NCBI GenBank assembly: GCA_019636345.1
Contig: JAHBXQ010000006.1
Span: 248,001 to 312,000 of the forward strand
Length of the DNA: 64,000 nt
Reading direction: 5' to 3'
Source: Pirellulales bacterium
GTDB lineage: Bacteria > Planctomycetota > Planctomycetia > Pirellulales > Lacipirellulaceae
Below the pieces are notes generated by a model. It was given only the letters and a program-made list of their open reading frames with translations, did not search any database and was not told where the DNA came from. Positions 28,317 through 37,014 of the stretch are shown in pieces; within the stretch, counting starts at the first letter, position 1, and every line of letters begins with the position of its first letter. Made by a program: the position numbers and the translations under genes.

Positions 28317-29153
28317 CTACCCCCCCAACAGCGTGCGGCGGAGGCACATGGCGATGAATTTCGTGTTGCCGACGAGGTAGCGCTTCCACAACCGGCGCGG
28401 CTCGCAACAGAGTCGGAAGAACCACTCGAGCCCGGCGTGCTGCATCCACGCGGGAGCCATCTTGAGTACGCCGGCGTGAAAATCGAACGCGGCGCCGACG
28501 CAGAGTTGCACGGCCGGCATCCCGTCCCGGTGAGCGGCGGCGAACAGTTCCTGCTTGGGACAGCCGAGGCCGATGAGCACGATTGCCGCACCGCTGTCCG
28601 CGACGCGGCAGTCGACGGCGGCATGCTCCTCGTCGGTAAGCGGCCGGAACGGGGGAGACTCGGCCCCGACGACGTTGAGTTCAGGAATGCGAGCCGCAAG
28701 ATTGCGTTCGAGCGCGGCGAGCACTTCCGGCTTGCCGCCATACAAGTAGACGCCCAAACCGCGGCGAGCCGCTTCCTCGCAGACACGGAGAGTCGTATCG
28801 GGGCCGTACACGCGGCGATTGATTCCCGCCCCGAAGTACCAGTTGAGCGCCCAGCGGACGGGCTGCCCGTCGCAGGCGACGATGTCGAACTGGTTGAGCG
28901 CGGAGCGGAACTGCGCGTCGCTCTGAGCGGTCGTGAGGCCGTGGACTCCCATGAAGTCGACGATGGCGCTCGCGCGGCGTTCGGCCAGATGCATGATGGC
29001 GCCGACCACCTCGTCGGGGCCGGCGAGGCTGACCTTGACGCCGAACAGGTCGGCCATTTCGAGCGGCGGAGCGGCGCGCAAAGGGGCCGCCTGCTCAATC
29101 ACGATGTCGGCGGCGTTCGATTCCCACGACAAGGACGGATTGGAAGTGCTCAT
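28317..29153 (-). CDS. WecG/TagA/CpsF family glycosyltransferase (GT26)
   Basis: Protein of 278 residues from the ATG at 29153, chosen because an earlier start would overlap the GT4 gene. The GT26 signature is clear: FMGVHGLTTAQSD, VACDGQPVRWAL, GLGVYLYGGKPEV, IVLIGLGCPKQELF and GVGAAFDFHAG-like CVGAAFDFHAGVLKMAPAW. These enzymes add UDP-activated N-acetylmannosamine, ManNAcA or related sugars to a polyprenyl-diphosphate-linked sugar. It should act soon after the initiating sugar transferase. The gene is 22 bases downstream of the GT4 gene. Confidence 0.9.
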   Translation of the reverse strand: MSTSNPSLSWESNAADIVIEQAAPLRAAPPLEMADLFGVKVSLAGPDEVVGAIMHLAERRASAIVDFMGVHGLTTAQSDAQFRSALNQFDIVACDGQPVRWALNWYFGAGINRRVYGPDTTLRVCEEAARRGLGVYLYGGKPEVLAALERNLAARIPELNVVGAESPPFRPLTDEEHAAVDCRVADSGAAIVLIGLGCPKQELFAAAHRDGMPAVQLCVGAAFDFHAGVLKMAPAWMQHAGLEWFFRLCCEPRRLWKRYLVGNTKFIAMCLRRTLLGG

Positions 29154-29175
29154 CACAGAGGCGTATCCAAGAAAC

Positions 29176-30453
29176 TCACTGGGGCGACCGCGCCAAGTGC
29201 GGCTTTGAAACGGAACCACAAGCGGTTGGGACAGGGGACCGCGGAATCGCGACGCCGGCGGACGATTTCTCGTCGGCGAATTGTGCTGCTCGGCGCTGAG
29301 AGGCGACGTCGTAGATCTCGAGCAGTCGCCGATAGTTGCGTTGCGGGGTGTACTTGGCCTCGTACTCCCGTCGGGCGGCCAGCCGCATGGCGGCGTACTC
29401 GGCAGGGGGGCAGTCGGCGGCCTGGGCGACGGCGCGGGCTAGGTCCACCGCGGCGCCCGGGGCGAACTGCCAGCCGATGGAGCGGTCGGCGACCAGTTCT
29501 TGCATCGCGCCCAGCGCCGAGGCGACGACCGGCGTCCCCGCAGCGAACGCCTCGGCGATCGTTCGGCCGAAGGTTTCGTACCATTCGGAAGCGATTAGCA
29601 GCGCGCGGGCCGCGCCGATGCGACGGTGGACCTCGGCGGACGGGAGTTCGCCGAGCCACTCGATCCGAGGGTCCTCAGCGGCGGCCGAGGCGACCTCGCC
29701 GGCCAGCGGACCGGCGCCGATGACCGTCAGCGCGGGCAGCGACGCGAACTGGCGCCATGCCGCGAGCATGGTCCGAATTCCCTTCTCCGGCGAGAGCCGA
29801 CCGACGAACACGACGCCGGCGCCCCCCTGCCCTGGCCCAGGATCGGGCGAGACGCAGTTGTATTTCACATGGACGCGCTCGGCGGGGAAACCCGCGGCAA
29901 GGAATCGACTGCGGGCGAACTCGGTGAGCGTAAAAAACGCGTCGACATGCCGACGCCAGGTTCCCAGCAGCCGGTGAGTGACTTGCATCGCCGCGACTGC
30001 GGCCGTAGCCGCCTTGCTGTCGCGATAGCAGCCGTGACGAACGGCCGGCCAAGGGATCGCGCGGCCGACGCAATCCTCGCACGGGCGTCCGTCGCGCATA
30101 AGGTACGACCCGGCGCACAACAGGCGGTAGTTTCGCAACGCTTGCACTACGGCGGCGCCGTGGCGCCGTGCGACTCGACAGACGGCCGGCGACAACAGCG
30201 GAAACGAGTTGGTGACGTGGACCACGGCGGGTCGCTCGCGCTGGACGAGCGCGGCCACGTCGCGCGCCGCGCGGCGGTTCCAAACGGTCGTCGTGGCTGC
30301 TCGCAGGGAACCCATCGCTTGCATGTCTTCGTTGGTGCGAAGGTACTCCAGCACGTCGTGCCCGCCGGCGCGGAGCAAGTCGCGTTCCTCCTCGAAGGAG
30401 CAATCCTCGCCCCCCCGCTGCAAGTAGCGGGTATGACAGAGCAACACTTTCAT
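29176..30453 (-). CDS. Family 4 glycosyltransferase
   Basis: Protein of 425 residues from the ATG at 30453, with GAGGAG about 8 bases upstream. The N-terminal GT-B domain begins KVLLCHTRYLQRGGEDCSFEEE, a recognised start for this subgroup. The C-terminal Glyco_trans_1 domain shows FVGRLSPEKGIRTML and the E-x7-E motif in ASEWYETFGRTIAEAFAAGTPVVAS. A cysteine pair (CEDCVG) near residue 125 is typical of the subgroup. Retaining sugar transfer to the growing lipid-linked oligosaccharide is expected. Confidence 0.88.
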   Translation of the reverse strand: MKVLLCHTRYLQRGGEDCSFEEERDLLRAGGHDVLEYLRTNEDMQAMGSLRAATTTVWNRRAARDVAALVQRERPAVVHVTNSFPLLSPAVCRVARRHGAAVVQALRNYRLLCAGSYLMRDGRPCEDCVGRAIPWPAVRHGCYRDSKAATAAVAAMQVTHRLLGTWRRHVDAFFTLTEFARSRFLAAGFPAERVHVKYNCVSPDPGPGQGGAGVVFVGRLSPEKGIRTMLAAWRQFASLPALTVIGAGPLAGEVASAAAEDPRIEWLGELPSAEVHRRIGAARALLIASEWYETFGRTIAEAFAAGTPVVASALGAMQELVADRSIGWQFAPGAAVDLARAVAQAADCPPAEYAAMRLAARREYEAKYTPQRNYRRLLEIYDVASQRRAAQFADEKSSAGVAIPRSPVPTACGSVSKPHLARSPQ

Positions 30454-30586
30454 TGCCGGTCTCCTCGATCGCGCGCAATCCGCCGGCTGCAAGCCTCAGC
30501 TTGAAGCCGATTGCGGACGAGCTGCAGCGGTCTTTGGAGGCTGACCATTATAACAAGGATTCAGGAGAATGTGCGGGGTGAATACG

Positions 30587-31525
30587 CTAATTCTTGGGGA
30601 CGAAGGCGTCGTTCGGCCGCCGGACGTGCCGCCGCAGGCGAACGCGTCCGCCGAACAGGCTTTCGACCAGAAACAAGGCGTAGGGGGTCGCCCAATACAG
30701 GACTTTCGGCCGGGGGGCGTGGGCCCGGACGAACGCCCACCACTGCCGCGGCGGGCGATACCCCTTGGGCCCTAAAAGCTTCTGCCAACGGCGACGGAAG
30801 GAGAGGTTGGCGTCGAACGAGGTGTTCGCGACCGGGTTGAGCTTGCACTCGCCCAGGTGCTGCGGCGCGAGCAGCACCGGCAGGCCCGCTTTTCGGGCGC
30901 GGAGGCCGTAATCTCCGTCGGCGAAGAAATGGGTGTACGCCGGATCGAGTCCGCCGATGATTTCGTCGGCCGCGTGGGGCACGAGCACGATGTTGCCGTT
31001 GATGCTGTCGCACATCTGCGGCAATCCGGCAGGGGAAATCACGCGGACATTGTGCCAGCTTTGCCGCCGCATGCCGCCGGTGACGGTCGCCTTCGTGTCG
31101 GGATCGCGCGTGGCTCCGACGACGATCGTGCGAGGATCGCCCGAATCGCGTTGGACCTGGACGAGCGTCTCAATGGCGCCGGGCTGAAGTTCGACGTCGT
31201 CATTGAGCCAGAGATAGTAGTCTGACGGACAAGCCGCGTCCCACGCCAACCGCGTGCCGCCGCACCAGTACAAGTTGCCGTCTCCCTGCAAAACGGTCGC
31301 CGCGGGGAACTCGTTCCGCACCGCGTCGCCCGTGCCATCGGTGCTGCCGTCGTCGGTCAGGTAGATCCGCAGCTCATGCCCCGCGGGGACGGCTTGCTCG
31401 GCCAAGGCGCGCAGACACCGCAGCGTCGTCTCGCGGCGGTTGAAGCAGGTCAACAGCACGGCGATTGTCTGCACGTCGCGGTCGCAAGGGACGTCGGCAG
31501 GCACGGGTTCGGCAGAGATGCTCAT
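30587..31525 (-). CDS. Family 2 glycosyltransferase (rhamnosyltransferase-like)
   Basis: Protein of 312 residues. IAVLLTCFNRRETTLRCLRAL is the N-terminal nucleotide-binding element, IYLTDDGSTDGT the second strand, and YYLWLNDDVEL the D-x-D-like metal site (NDD). FADGDYGLRARKAGLPV resembles the acceptor-binding ED-x-D-region of rhamnosyltransferase-like GT2 enzymes. No membrane segments. It is the next gene after the O-antigen ligase gene in the direction of transcription, with a 65-base gap. Confidence 0.88.
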   Translation of the reverse strand: MSISAEPVPADVPCDRDVQTIAVLLTCFNRRETTLRCLRALAEQAVPAGHELRIYLTDDGSTDGTGDAVRNEFPAATVLQGDGNLYWCGGTRLAWDAACPSDYYLWLNDDVELQPGAIETLVQVQRDSGDPRTIVVGATRDPDTKATVTGGMRRQSWHNVRVISPAGLPQMCDSINGNIVLVPHAADEIIGGLDPAYTHFFADGDYGLRARKAGLPVLLAPQHLGECKLNPVANTSFDANLSFRRRWQKLLGPKGYRPPRQWWAFVRAHAPRPKVLYWATPYALFLVESLFGGRVRLRRHVRRPNDAFVPKN

Positions 31526-31590
31526 TGTTCGGCTGGTTATTCGGAGCGAACGGCTGTCAGGATGAAGACCGCGGCGGTGTCGTCAAGCCG

Positions 31591-32970
31591 TCAAGCCGGC
31601 GAGCGGCGCGACGGTCGCCAGGACAGATCAGGCGCACGAGGCCGGGGCGATTGCAGGGACAAGGCGACGGACGGTCCCGTCGCGGGTTTCAGCGCCGTCG
31701 CCGCCCCCAACGCGAACAGCAGAAAGGTCGTCGCCCCGGCCGACGGGATTTTCGATTCGGCGCATCCATGAACCAAGGTGAACACGACGAAACAAGTCAC
31801 GAGCAAATCGCCGGGAGATCCGACCGTTTGATATCGCCAGACTCCGGCAAGCGCCAGCGCGAGCGCCCACAGCACGTACAGTCCCAATCCAACGACGCCG
31901 GTCGCCAAGACGAGGTCGATGTACGTGTTGTGGGCATGAGGAATCTGCCAGCGGAACATCTCAGAGTACTTGTAGATCCGCGCGTCGGTCCAGAACGCTC
32001 CGTAACCATGCCCGCTCACGGGTTTGCGTTCGGCTTCTTGAATGACGGCCCGCCAGAGCGGAGTTCGGCCGGTGAGAGACGAGACGTGCTCCTGCCGGCC
32101 CATTGAGGCGACGTTGGCCGATTCCTTGATCGCAGCCACCGACACGAAGCTGGCGAGCAACCCGGCCACGCACCCGGCGGCGATCAGCCCCGAGACGACC
32201 AAGAATCGTTGCTGCCCGCGGACGCGGAGCACCAACCCCACCAGCGTCGCGACGACGAGCGCCGCGAGCGCGGTGCGCGATTTGGTCAGCGCCAGCGCGG
32301 CCAGCCCGATTGCCGTCAGGCCGTAGCGCAGCTGCGGTCGGTCGCGGCGCGGGAACTGCAGAAATCCCGAGATGAGAGTCAGCGCGGCGGATTCGAGCCC
32401 CAACCCGTTGGGATCGGTCGTCCCGGCGAAGCGGTAGTCGCTGCGCCACGGCCGAAATGTTCCCAGTGACAGTTCGGCGAGCCCCCCCGCGATGATGGTT
32501 CCCAAAAAGTAGAGGGCGGTCCCCCACAGCAGATCTTGCAGCGACGCCTTCGTCGCCGTGCCGTAAGCGGCCGTAACGATCAGCAACAGAATGGCCAGCT
32601 TGCGGCTGGTAAGAAACCTGCTATCGGTCCAGGCGACGCTGGCAAGACACCAACCGAGATACGCAACGAACAGGATCGCCACGGGATGCAGCCAGCGCAA
32701 TCGCAGAGTCGGCGCAACGGCGGCGAAGGCGAGCCCCATGCCCCCCAGCAAAAAGAACCCAATGGCCGAGCTCGAGGTGGTCGTGGCCTGCTGCTGGGCG
32801 AATCGATTCTCGCGCTCATGGGCGCCCTTGCCGGAGTACTCGACGAGACTCGAACTGGCGCGCCAGCTGTGGGCGACCAGCGTGAAGACGAACGCCAGCC
32901 CCAGCGCAATCACGAACCGCACCGGCCAGTTGGCGGCGACGTCGAGACGGTGCGAGGCGGGATTCGACAT
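31591..32970 (-). CDS. O-antigen ligase/polymerase-like membrane protein (Wzy_C)
   Basis: Protein of 459 residues with about 11 hydrophobic helices. The large extracytoplasmic loop near residues 280-340 holds SSLTGRTPLWRAVIQEAERKP, GHGYGAFW and HAHNTYIDLVLATGVVGL, the hallmark H-x-H-N block of the WaaL/Wzy_C family. Members either ligate or polymerise lipid-linked glycans outside the inner membrane. As the only such protein in the cluster and next to Wzz, a polymerase role is likely. No Wzx flippase gene was recognised anywhere in the cluster. Confidence 0.88.
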   Translation of the reverse strand: MSNPASHRLDVAANWPVRFVIALGLAFVFTLVAHSWRASSSLVEYSGKGAHERENRFAQQQATTTSSSAIGFFLLGGMGLAFAAVAPTLRLRWLHPVAILFVAYLGWCLASVAWTDSRFLTSRKLAILLLIVTAAYGTATKASLQDLLWGTALYFLGTIIAGGLAELSLGTFRPWRSDYRFAGTTDPNGLGLESAALTLISGFLQFPRRDRPQLRYGLTAIGLAALALTKSRTALAALVVATLVGLVLRVRGQQRFLVVSGLIAAGCVAGLLASFVSVAAIKESANVASMGRQEHVSSLTGRTPLWRAVIQEAERKPVSGHGYGAFWTDARIYKYSEMFRWQIPHAHNTYIDLVLATGVVGLGLYVLWALALALAGVWRYQTVGSPGDLLVTCFVVFTLVHGCAESKIPSAGATTFLLFALGAATALKPATGPSVALSLQSPRPRAPDLSWRPSRRSPA

Positions 32971-33082
32971 AAGAACGCGATGGCTTCGAATTTTGCAGTG
33001 AGATTAGTCAGTCGATGACGCGGTTCCTGGCGAATTCCAGGGGGGAGACTTCCTAGCTCTAAGGTGCTGACAAAGGTCTCAC

Positions 33083-33826
33083 CTACATCCGGCGGCGAAG
33101 CCAAGCGGGAAGGTAGCTGCGCTGGCGATTCAAAATTGCTCCGGCCAGGGGGACGCCGTCCTGCTGCAACTGACGAACGGCCCGTTTGGCTTCGCCTTGG
33201 CGGGTCGTTTCGGCGCGAACGACCAGTAATGCCTGATCGAGCAATCGCGCCAGGATCAGTTCCTGCCGCAAACGATCGGGACAGGGGAGATCGACGATGA
33301 TCAGCCGGTAGTCGACGCGGGCCTCTGCCATAAACTCGCGAACCGCGTTGGAGTCGACCAACGGTTGCTCGCGATGCGAGACGATCCCTGCGGGAACGAC
33401 ATGGAGTCCGGCGACCGGCCCCGGTTGGACGCACTCGACTAGCGGCGCGGCTCCGGCGAAAAGTTGCGCAGCGCCCGGCTGACCGGGCACGTGCCAGAGA
33501 TTTGCCAGCCGCGGGGCGTACCAGTCAGTTTCCACCAGCAGCACCGAACCCCAATTCTGCTCGGCGGCGCGGAGGGCCAAGTTGGCGGCGATCGTGGTGA
33601 CGCCGGTCTTGGCCTCGCAGCCGACCAAACCGAGCGCGTACGCTGTCCCGGCGTCGTCGCCGAGCACCGACTGAAGCCGCCACAGCAGGTGGTCGTAAAC
33701 CGGGCTGCTGCGGCGCTGGCGAATTGCCGTCGGGCGATCTGTCGGATCGCCTTGGGCGACATGACGGATCGCCGCAGCGGCGTCGACGCCGGCGTCGGTT
33801 GAACGGGGAACGTCAGGTTGATTCAT
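33083..33826 (-). CDS. BY-kinase-like (CpsD/CapB) P-loop protein with degenerate Walker A
   Basis: Protein of 247 residues from the ATG at 33826, with GGAG seven bases upstream. It has the layout of the cytoplasmic half of a bacterial tyrosine autokinase: SSPVYDHLLWRLQSVL (helix that binds the membrane partner), a P-loop-like segment at 69-78, a Walker A'-like strand VLLVETDWYAP, and LIIVDLPCP as Walker B. But residues 69-78 read GCEAKTGVTT where functional kinases have G-x-G-K-[ST]-T, so the invariant lysine is replaced by valine. There is no C-terminal tyrosine cluster. It may be an inactive regulator of the Wzz protein encoded next to it. Confidence 0.78.
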   Translation of the reverse strand: MNQPDVPRSTDAGVDAAAAIRHVAQGDPTDRPTAIRQRRSSPVYDHLLWRLQSVLGDDAGTAYALGLVGCEAKTGVTTIAANLALRAAEQNWGSVLLVETDWYAPRLANLWHVPGQPGAAQLFAGAAPLVECVQPGPVAGLHVVPAGIVSHREQPLVDSNAVREFMAEARVDYRLIIVDLPCPDRLRQELILARLLDQALLVVRAETTRQGEAKRAVRQLQQDGVPLAGAILNRQRSYLPAWLRRRM

Positions 33827-33908
33827 CGCAAGACTCCGCATGGCCGCGGGAGGAGGCAGAACAAGTAGCTCAGGCAATTCGGTTTGTCACGGATCGGCTC
33901 GGGACGCT

Positions 33909-35477
33909 TCAGGTTCTGCGGGGGATGCCGGCGTAAGCTCGCCCTTCGGGAACCACAGCCACCAGCGGCAGCCCGAGCGTCTTTTCAACCTGCTCGTCAG
34001 ACCAGATTCGCGTGTCGATCTTCTCCGCCCCGAGTCCTAACGCGAGGGCTCCCACGCTCGCCAACATGAGCGACAATCCGCCGACGATGAGTTTCGAGGG
34101 GCTCACCGGCTTCTCCGCGAAGGTGGGATCCTGGGCGACGTTGATGTTGGTGATTCGTTGGCGGTCCAGTTCCTCGTCGATCCGAGCTTGCTCGAAATTC
34201 TGCTCGTATCGCAGCAGATTCGCCTCGGCAATCTGTTTGTCGCGACCGAGCGTATCAAGCCGCAGTTCGTAGTCGTTGAGCTGCTGCAACTCGGCCATGA
34301 CTTGGGCCGATTGGAGCTGGATCTCCTGTTTGCGGGCGTCGAGGCCGGCCTTGGAGCTCTCGATTTGAGCGAGTTTCAGCACAAGCTCTCGCCGGTTGGG
34401 GTTCACGGCGTCGATCGTCGTCTCGCGCTCGTCTCGTTCGTCCTTGAGGAGGCGGGTCGCCTCCTCGACTTGGCTGCGGGTCGACTGGACAAGCGGGTGG
34501 TCGCCGTTGTACTTCGCCTCGAGATTCATCAGTTGCACCTGCAGCGTGTAAAGCTGCGACCGCAACGTATCGGCGCCCGTATTCGGGCCCACCGACTTGC
34601 TGGCCGGCAGCCACTCAGGCATTGAGGCGATCTGGTCCTCAAGCCGATCGATCTCGGCCTGCGAGGAGATTAGCTGCTGGTCGACCTCGACCCGGCTGAG
34701 CTGGATGCTCGCCAACCGGTTTTCGAGCGTGCCGCGACGGGAGTCGATCGAAGCGACCCCCATCTCGTTCTTCGCGTCGCGGATCGCGGCGACGGCGCTG
34801 TCGACCGTCGCCTGCAGGCGACGCCGCTGCTCGGCGAAGAAGTCCTTCGAGCCGGTCGTGCGATGCAGACGCAGGTGCTCTTCACGGTAGACGTCGATCA
34901 GTTCGGCCAGCACCTGCTGGGCGAGTTTCGGGGATTCGGCGTCGTAGGCGACCACGATCACCGTGGACTGATGCTCGGCGTCGACGGCCAAGTTTCGTTC
35001 CAGGGTGATGATCGCGTCCTCGGTCGGGCTGATCGGATCAAGGTCTTTGACCGCGCCTACGACGAACCGCAGGGGCGCCAAGACCGCTTCGGCAAGTTGA
35101 TTCGGCGGAGCCGCGCCGTCGCCGACTTGGCCCAGGACGACCTCCGGGGTGAGCCGCTCGACGGTCTTTTTTAGGATCTCGCGGCTCTTGAGCACTTCGA
35201 TCGCCGAGGTGATCTCGTAGTCGCGGCCGCTTTGCTGCAACCCGATCATGGCGCCGGTCGTTGCGGTGGGGTCGAGTCGCACGCTCTCACGCCCGACTTG
35301 CAGGAATAATTGCGCCTCGGACCGATACTTGCGCGGCGCAAAAAGCAGCACTAACGTCCCCAGCGCAAGCATGCCCAGCGAGCACGACAGCACCTTTTTC
35401 TTGTGCCGGAAGAGGATCATCGCCAGTTCGCGAAGACCGAACGAAGCGAGGCTAGCGGAGGGGGGCGAGTCGGACAT
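33909..35477 (-). CDS. Wzz/GumC-type polysaccharide co-polymerase
   Basis: Protein of 522 residues from the ATG at 35477. It has a first membrane helix at about 27-48, the Wzz domain (YRSEAQLFLQVGRESVRLDP), a long alpha-helical coiled-coil periplasmic region of roughly 190-430, a P-x2-P-like motif region before the second helix (DPTFAEKPVSPSKLIVGG), and a short cytoplasmic tail. These proteins set chain length or open the export channel for exopolysaccharide. There is no kinase domain on this chain; the separate kinase-like protein is encoded 83 bases downstream. No Wza-type outer-membrane protein is seen in the cluster. Confidence 0.9.
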   Translation of the reverse strand: MSDSPPSASLASFGLRELAMILFRHKKKVLSCSLGMLALGTLVLLFAPRKYRSEAQLFLQVGRESVRLDPTATTGAMIGLQQSGRDYEITSAIEVLKSREILKKTVERLTPEVVLGQVGDGAAPPNQLAEAVLAPLRFVVGAVKDLDPISPTEDAIITLERNLAVDAEHQSTVIVVAYDAESPKLAQQVLAELIDVYREEHLRLHRTTGSKDFFAEQRRRLQATVDSAVAAIRDAKNEMGVASIDSRRGTLENRLASIQLSRVEVDQQLISSQAEIDRLEDQIASMPEWLPASKSVGPNTGADTLRSQLYTLQVQLMNLEAKYNGDHPLVQSTRSQVEEATRLLKDERDERETTIDAVNPNRRELVLKLAQIESSKAGLDARKQEIQLQSAQVMAELQQLNDYELRLDTLGRDKQIAEANLLRYEQNFEQARIDEELDRQRITNINVAQDPTFAEKPVSPSKLIVGGLSLMLASVGALALGLGAEKIDTRIWSDEQVEKTLGLPLVAVVPEGRAYAGIPRRT

Positions 35478-35597
35478 GGCGCGTGGACCTATGACCACGG
35501 AGATTCGGGGACGCTTCGGCCGAACGCGTCGTTTGCGTTGCGCTGGCCGGGCGGAATGTTGCAACAGCGTCTATTGTCATCATGCGCACCGGGGATT

Positions 35598-36971
35598 TCA
35601 CCCTGCCGCGCTGGCGGCCGGGGAGGATGTCGCTCGGAATTTCGCAGGATACGGAGGATGTAACGGTTGTGCGGCCGTGGAGTTCGCTCCGTCGTCGAGA
35701 CACGCGGCGTAGGCCATTCGCAACCGAGCTCCCTGGTCGGACCAGAGAAAGTCGCGGGCTCGCTCGAGGGCCCCGCGGCTGAGTCGGGCGAGTCGCTCTG
35801 CGTCTCGGGCCAACGCGATCACGCCCTCCCGAAAATTGGCCACCGCCTTGCGAGGCGTAGCGACGGGGATTCGCAATGCACAGTCTTCGGCGAGCACGTC
35901 GGCGGCCCCCTGGTGATCGAACCCGATAATCGGCGCTCCTGCAGCAAGCGACTCGAGCAATCCTGTGCCGGACGTATCGCGAAGACTGGTGAACGCGAAG
36001 ACGTCGGCCCAGTCGTAATGGGGTTGGCGCCCCTCGTAGCCGGGCCAGCCGACCCACTCGACGCAGTCGTCAAGTCCAAGTCGCTGCGTCAGACGACGCC
36101 ATTGAGCAAGCTGCGGTCCGGCCGACATGACGCGCAGGGTGAAGGACGCCTCGGTGCGCGCGGCGGCCAGCGCTCTCAACAGCAGCGGCAGTCCTTTCCA
36201 GGAGCAGGCTCGCCCAGCCCATAAGATGCGCAGCGGTTTGTCTGGATCGCGCGGTACGCGCGGCGTCGGTCGAACTGCGTCGATTCCCGTTTCCAGCATC
36301 ACGCCCGCGATCGGACGTCCCGCGCGGCGCAGCTCTTTGGCCGCTTGACGGTTGGCCGCCAGGGTCATCGTCGCTGCGGAAGACGCGCGGCTGACACGGC
36401 GCGAGTGTCTCAGTTGCAGGGCGTTGAGCAGATTGCGGCTGATCTCGCGGACGGCCCCTAGGGGCTCAATCGCCGTCAGAAATCGCCAGGGGAAATTGTG
36501 AACGCCCCCGACCGGACCCCACAGGTACGGTTTTCCCAATCGCCAACACTCGCTCGGCTGTCGATAGCCGCAGTAGCTCACATGGTGGACGAGATCGAAC
36601 GGCCGCGTGCGATCCGCCTCGGCCGCCACGGCATACGCACGACGTTGCCAGCGCGCGTTCGCCCATTGGCCCCCCGTCGGCAGAGCGGCGAGCGCCTGCT
36701 CTCGCCGATCATGCGGAACCTGCAACACTTCGCAACCCGCAGGAACCTGCAGCACTGCGGGATCGCCGGACAGCGCGCACAGGACCGTGACGTCGAATTC
36801 CGTCGCGGCGGTCTCGGCGCGGCGCCAGGCGAGCCGCGATTCCATCGAGAAATCGGGGTCGAACCGATACGCAATGAGCAGCAGACGACGCCGCATCGCA
36901 GGAGGGGTGTGAGGAATCAGGTTCGGCGACTGTTGCAAGCGTCGAGGTTGAGCGAAACGGAATGAAGCCAT
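35598..36971 (-). CDS. Family 4 glycosyltransferase
   Basis: Protein of up to 457 residues. The conserved part starts RRRLLLIAYRFDPDFSMESRLAWRRA, so the ATG at 36896 could equally be the start; neither has a visible ribosome binding site. The linker VSYCGYRQPSECWRLGKPYLWGPVGG is typical of planctomycete GT4 proteins. The C-terminal domain has ILWAGRACSWKGLPLLLRAL and the E-x7-E region TGLLESLAAGAPIIGFD. It probably adds one sugar to the lipid-linked unit. It follows the initiating sugar transferase gene by 43 bases. Confidence 0.85.
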   Translation of the reverse strand: MASFRFAQPRRLQQSPNLIPHTPPAMRRRLLLIAYRFDPDFSMESRLAWRRAETAATEFDVTVLCALSGDPAVLQVPAGCEVLQVPHDRREQALAALPTGGQWANARWQRRAYAVAAEADRTRPFDLVHHVSYCGYRQPSECWRLGKPYLWGPVGGVHNFPWRFLTAIEPLGAVREISRNLLNALQLRHSRRVSRASSAATMTLAANRQAAKELRRAGRPIAGVMLETGIDAVRPTPRVPRDPDKPLRILWAGRACSWKGLPLLLRALAAARTEASFTLRVMSAGPQLAQWRRLTQRLGLDDCVEWVGWPGYEGRQPHYDWADVFAFTSLRDTSGTGLLESLAAGAPIIGFDHQGAADVLAEDCALRIPVATPRKAVANFREGVIALARDAERLARLSRGALERARDFLWSDQGARLRMAYAACLDDGANSTAAQPLHPPYPAKFRATSSPAASAAG

Positions 36972-37014
36972 CGGCAGAAGGACGACGGCAATACGGTTGT
37001 CTATTCGGGCCAAG

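Noticed and set aside
28241-29098. N-terminal extension that would make the GT2 gene encode 556 residues
   Set aside because: The extension overlaps the WecG-like gene in another frame and is low-complexity; the GT2 domain starts just after the ATG at 28240.
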